NCBI GenBank assembly: GCA_031288935.1 | Contig: JAITQL010000008.1 | Location: 1-5,533, forward strand | DNA from: Tannerella sp. | GTDB taxonomy: Bacteria; Bacteroidota; Bacteroidia; Bacteroidales; Tannerellaceae | Direction of reading: 5' to 3' | DNA: 5,533 bases | Translations under genes and position numbers: made by a program | Notes under the pieces: model-generated | Databases searched by the model: none | Told to the model about the DNA's origin: nothing | Seen by the model: only the letters and a program-made list of their open reading frames with translations | Shown: positions 5,205-5,533 of the stretch, piece by piece | Layout of the letters: each line of letters starts with the position of its first letter | Position numbering within the stretch: position 1 is the first letter of the stretch

Positions 5205-5533
5205 ATGAAGGAAAAAGTGAAACGGTGGGGAGGATGGATCCTCTCCATCGTTGTCATACTGATCGGCTGCAAGTCGAGCGAAACGGCAGAGCGTACGATA
5301 GGCGGCGCGGCTTTGGAAGCCGTTGGCTCTGCCGTGATCGGCGGAAAGGCCGGCGTCGTTATCAGCAAAAATATAGCCGGGCAAAAAGCGGAACTGGATG
5401 TTGTGCTACCCCAAAAAAGAGCGATCGAAACGGTCAGGAAGGGGGAGGCGCTGAAAGTGACGTTCGACGCCGGACTGCTGTTCGTAAAGAATGCCAGTAC
5501 GCTCAGCGATACGGCGAAATACATCCTGCGCCA
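5205..5533 (+). CDS. OmpA-family lipoprotein, N-terminal part (cut by window edge)
   Basis: The frame is open from ATG 5205 to the right edge, giving 109 residues and no stop. The N-terminus is a lipoprotein signal: basic KEKVKR, a hydrophobic stretch (11-21) and lipobox LIGC with predicted lipidated Cys22. Residues after the Cys (KSSE) do not match the acidic Bacteroidota surface-export signal well, so a periplasm-facing outer-membrane position is more likely. A glycine-zipper-like segment follows (about 33-51: GGAALEAVGSAVIGG and on). VTFDAGLLFVKNASTLS (85-101) matches the start of an OmpA peptidoglycan-binding domain as in YiaD-type proteins; the peptidoglycan-contacting residues lie beyond the window. 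The likely role is tethering the outer membrane to the cell wall. An in-frame GTG at 5199 is possible but less family-like. The nine-base gap to the preceding acidic protein suggests co-transcription. Confidence 0.85.
   Translation, partial: MKEKVKRWGGWILSIVVILIGCKSSETAERTIGGAALEAVGSAVIGGKAGVVISKNIAGQKAELDVVLPQKRAIETVRKGEALKVTFDAGLLFVKNASTLSDTAKYILR

Noticed and set aside
4824..5384. 186-residue - strand frame covering the acidic protein and lipoprotein start
   Set aside because: It is opposite two + strand genes with coherent features (helical acidic protein; lipobox plus OmpA motif) and shows no domain of its own.

Overview
The window looks like a Bacteroidales (Bacteroidota) chromosome. 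The reasons are recalled family resemblance and style: an IdnO-type SDR and an ACS/ExuT-type transporter of the kind common in Bacteroides and Parabacteroides, mostly absent Shine-Dalgarno sequences in short A/T-rich gaps, and an OmpA-family lipoprotein next to a small acidic conserved-type protein. The genus cannot be fixed from sequence alone. All convincing genes lie on the + strand.

Positions 1-305 hold no convincing gene. They contain a tandem array of a 42-base unit (four full copies at 46-213, with decayed partial copies on both sides). Each unit junction can fold into an A/T-rich hairpin, and one junction carries a compensating base-pair change. A separate CGGGAC/GTCCCG inverted repeat and only a poor promoter candidate lie between the array and the first gene.

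Positions 306-4844 are a compact four-gene unit: 2-keto-3-deoxygluconate (KDG) kinase, a gluconate-5-dehydrogenase/KduD-like SDR, a 12-TM hexuronate-type MFS transporter, and a Tat-exported five-bladed beta-propeller protein that looks like a glycoside hydrolase. Intergenic gaps are 31, 17 and 6 bases. The inferred pathway is release of a sugar acid or oligouronide in the periplasm by the propeller enzyme, import by the transporter, reduction to KDG by the SDR, and phosphorylation to KDPG by the kinase. No KDPG aldolase, isomerase, polysaccharide lyase or SusC/SusD pair is visible, so the pathway must be completed elsewhere and the real substrate is open.

Positions 4869-5533 hold a 108-residue, very acidic protein of unknown function with a degenerate EF-hand-like segment. 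Nine bases later comes the start of an OmpA-family lipoprotein, cut by the right window edge. These two look like a separate envelope-related pair, although only 24 bases separate them from the catabolic unit and no terminator is visible there.
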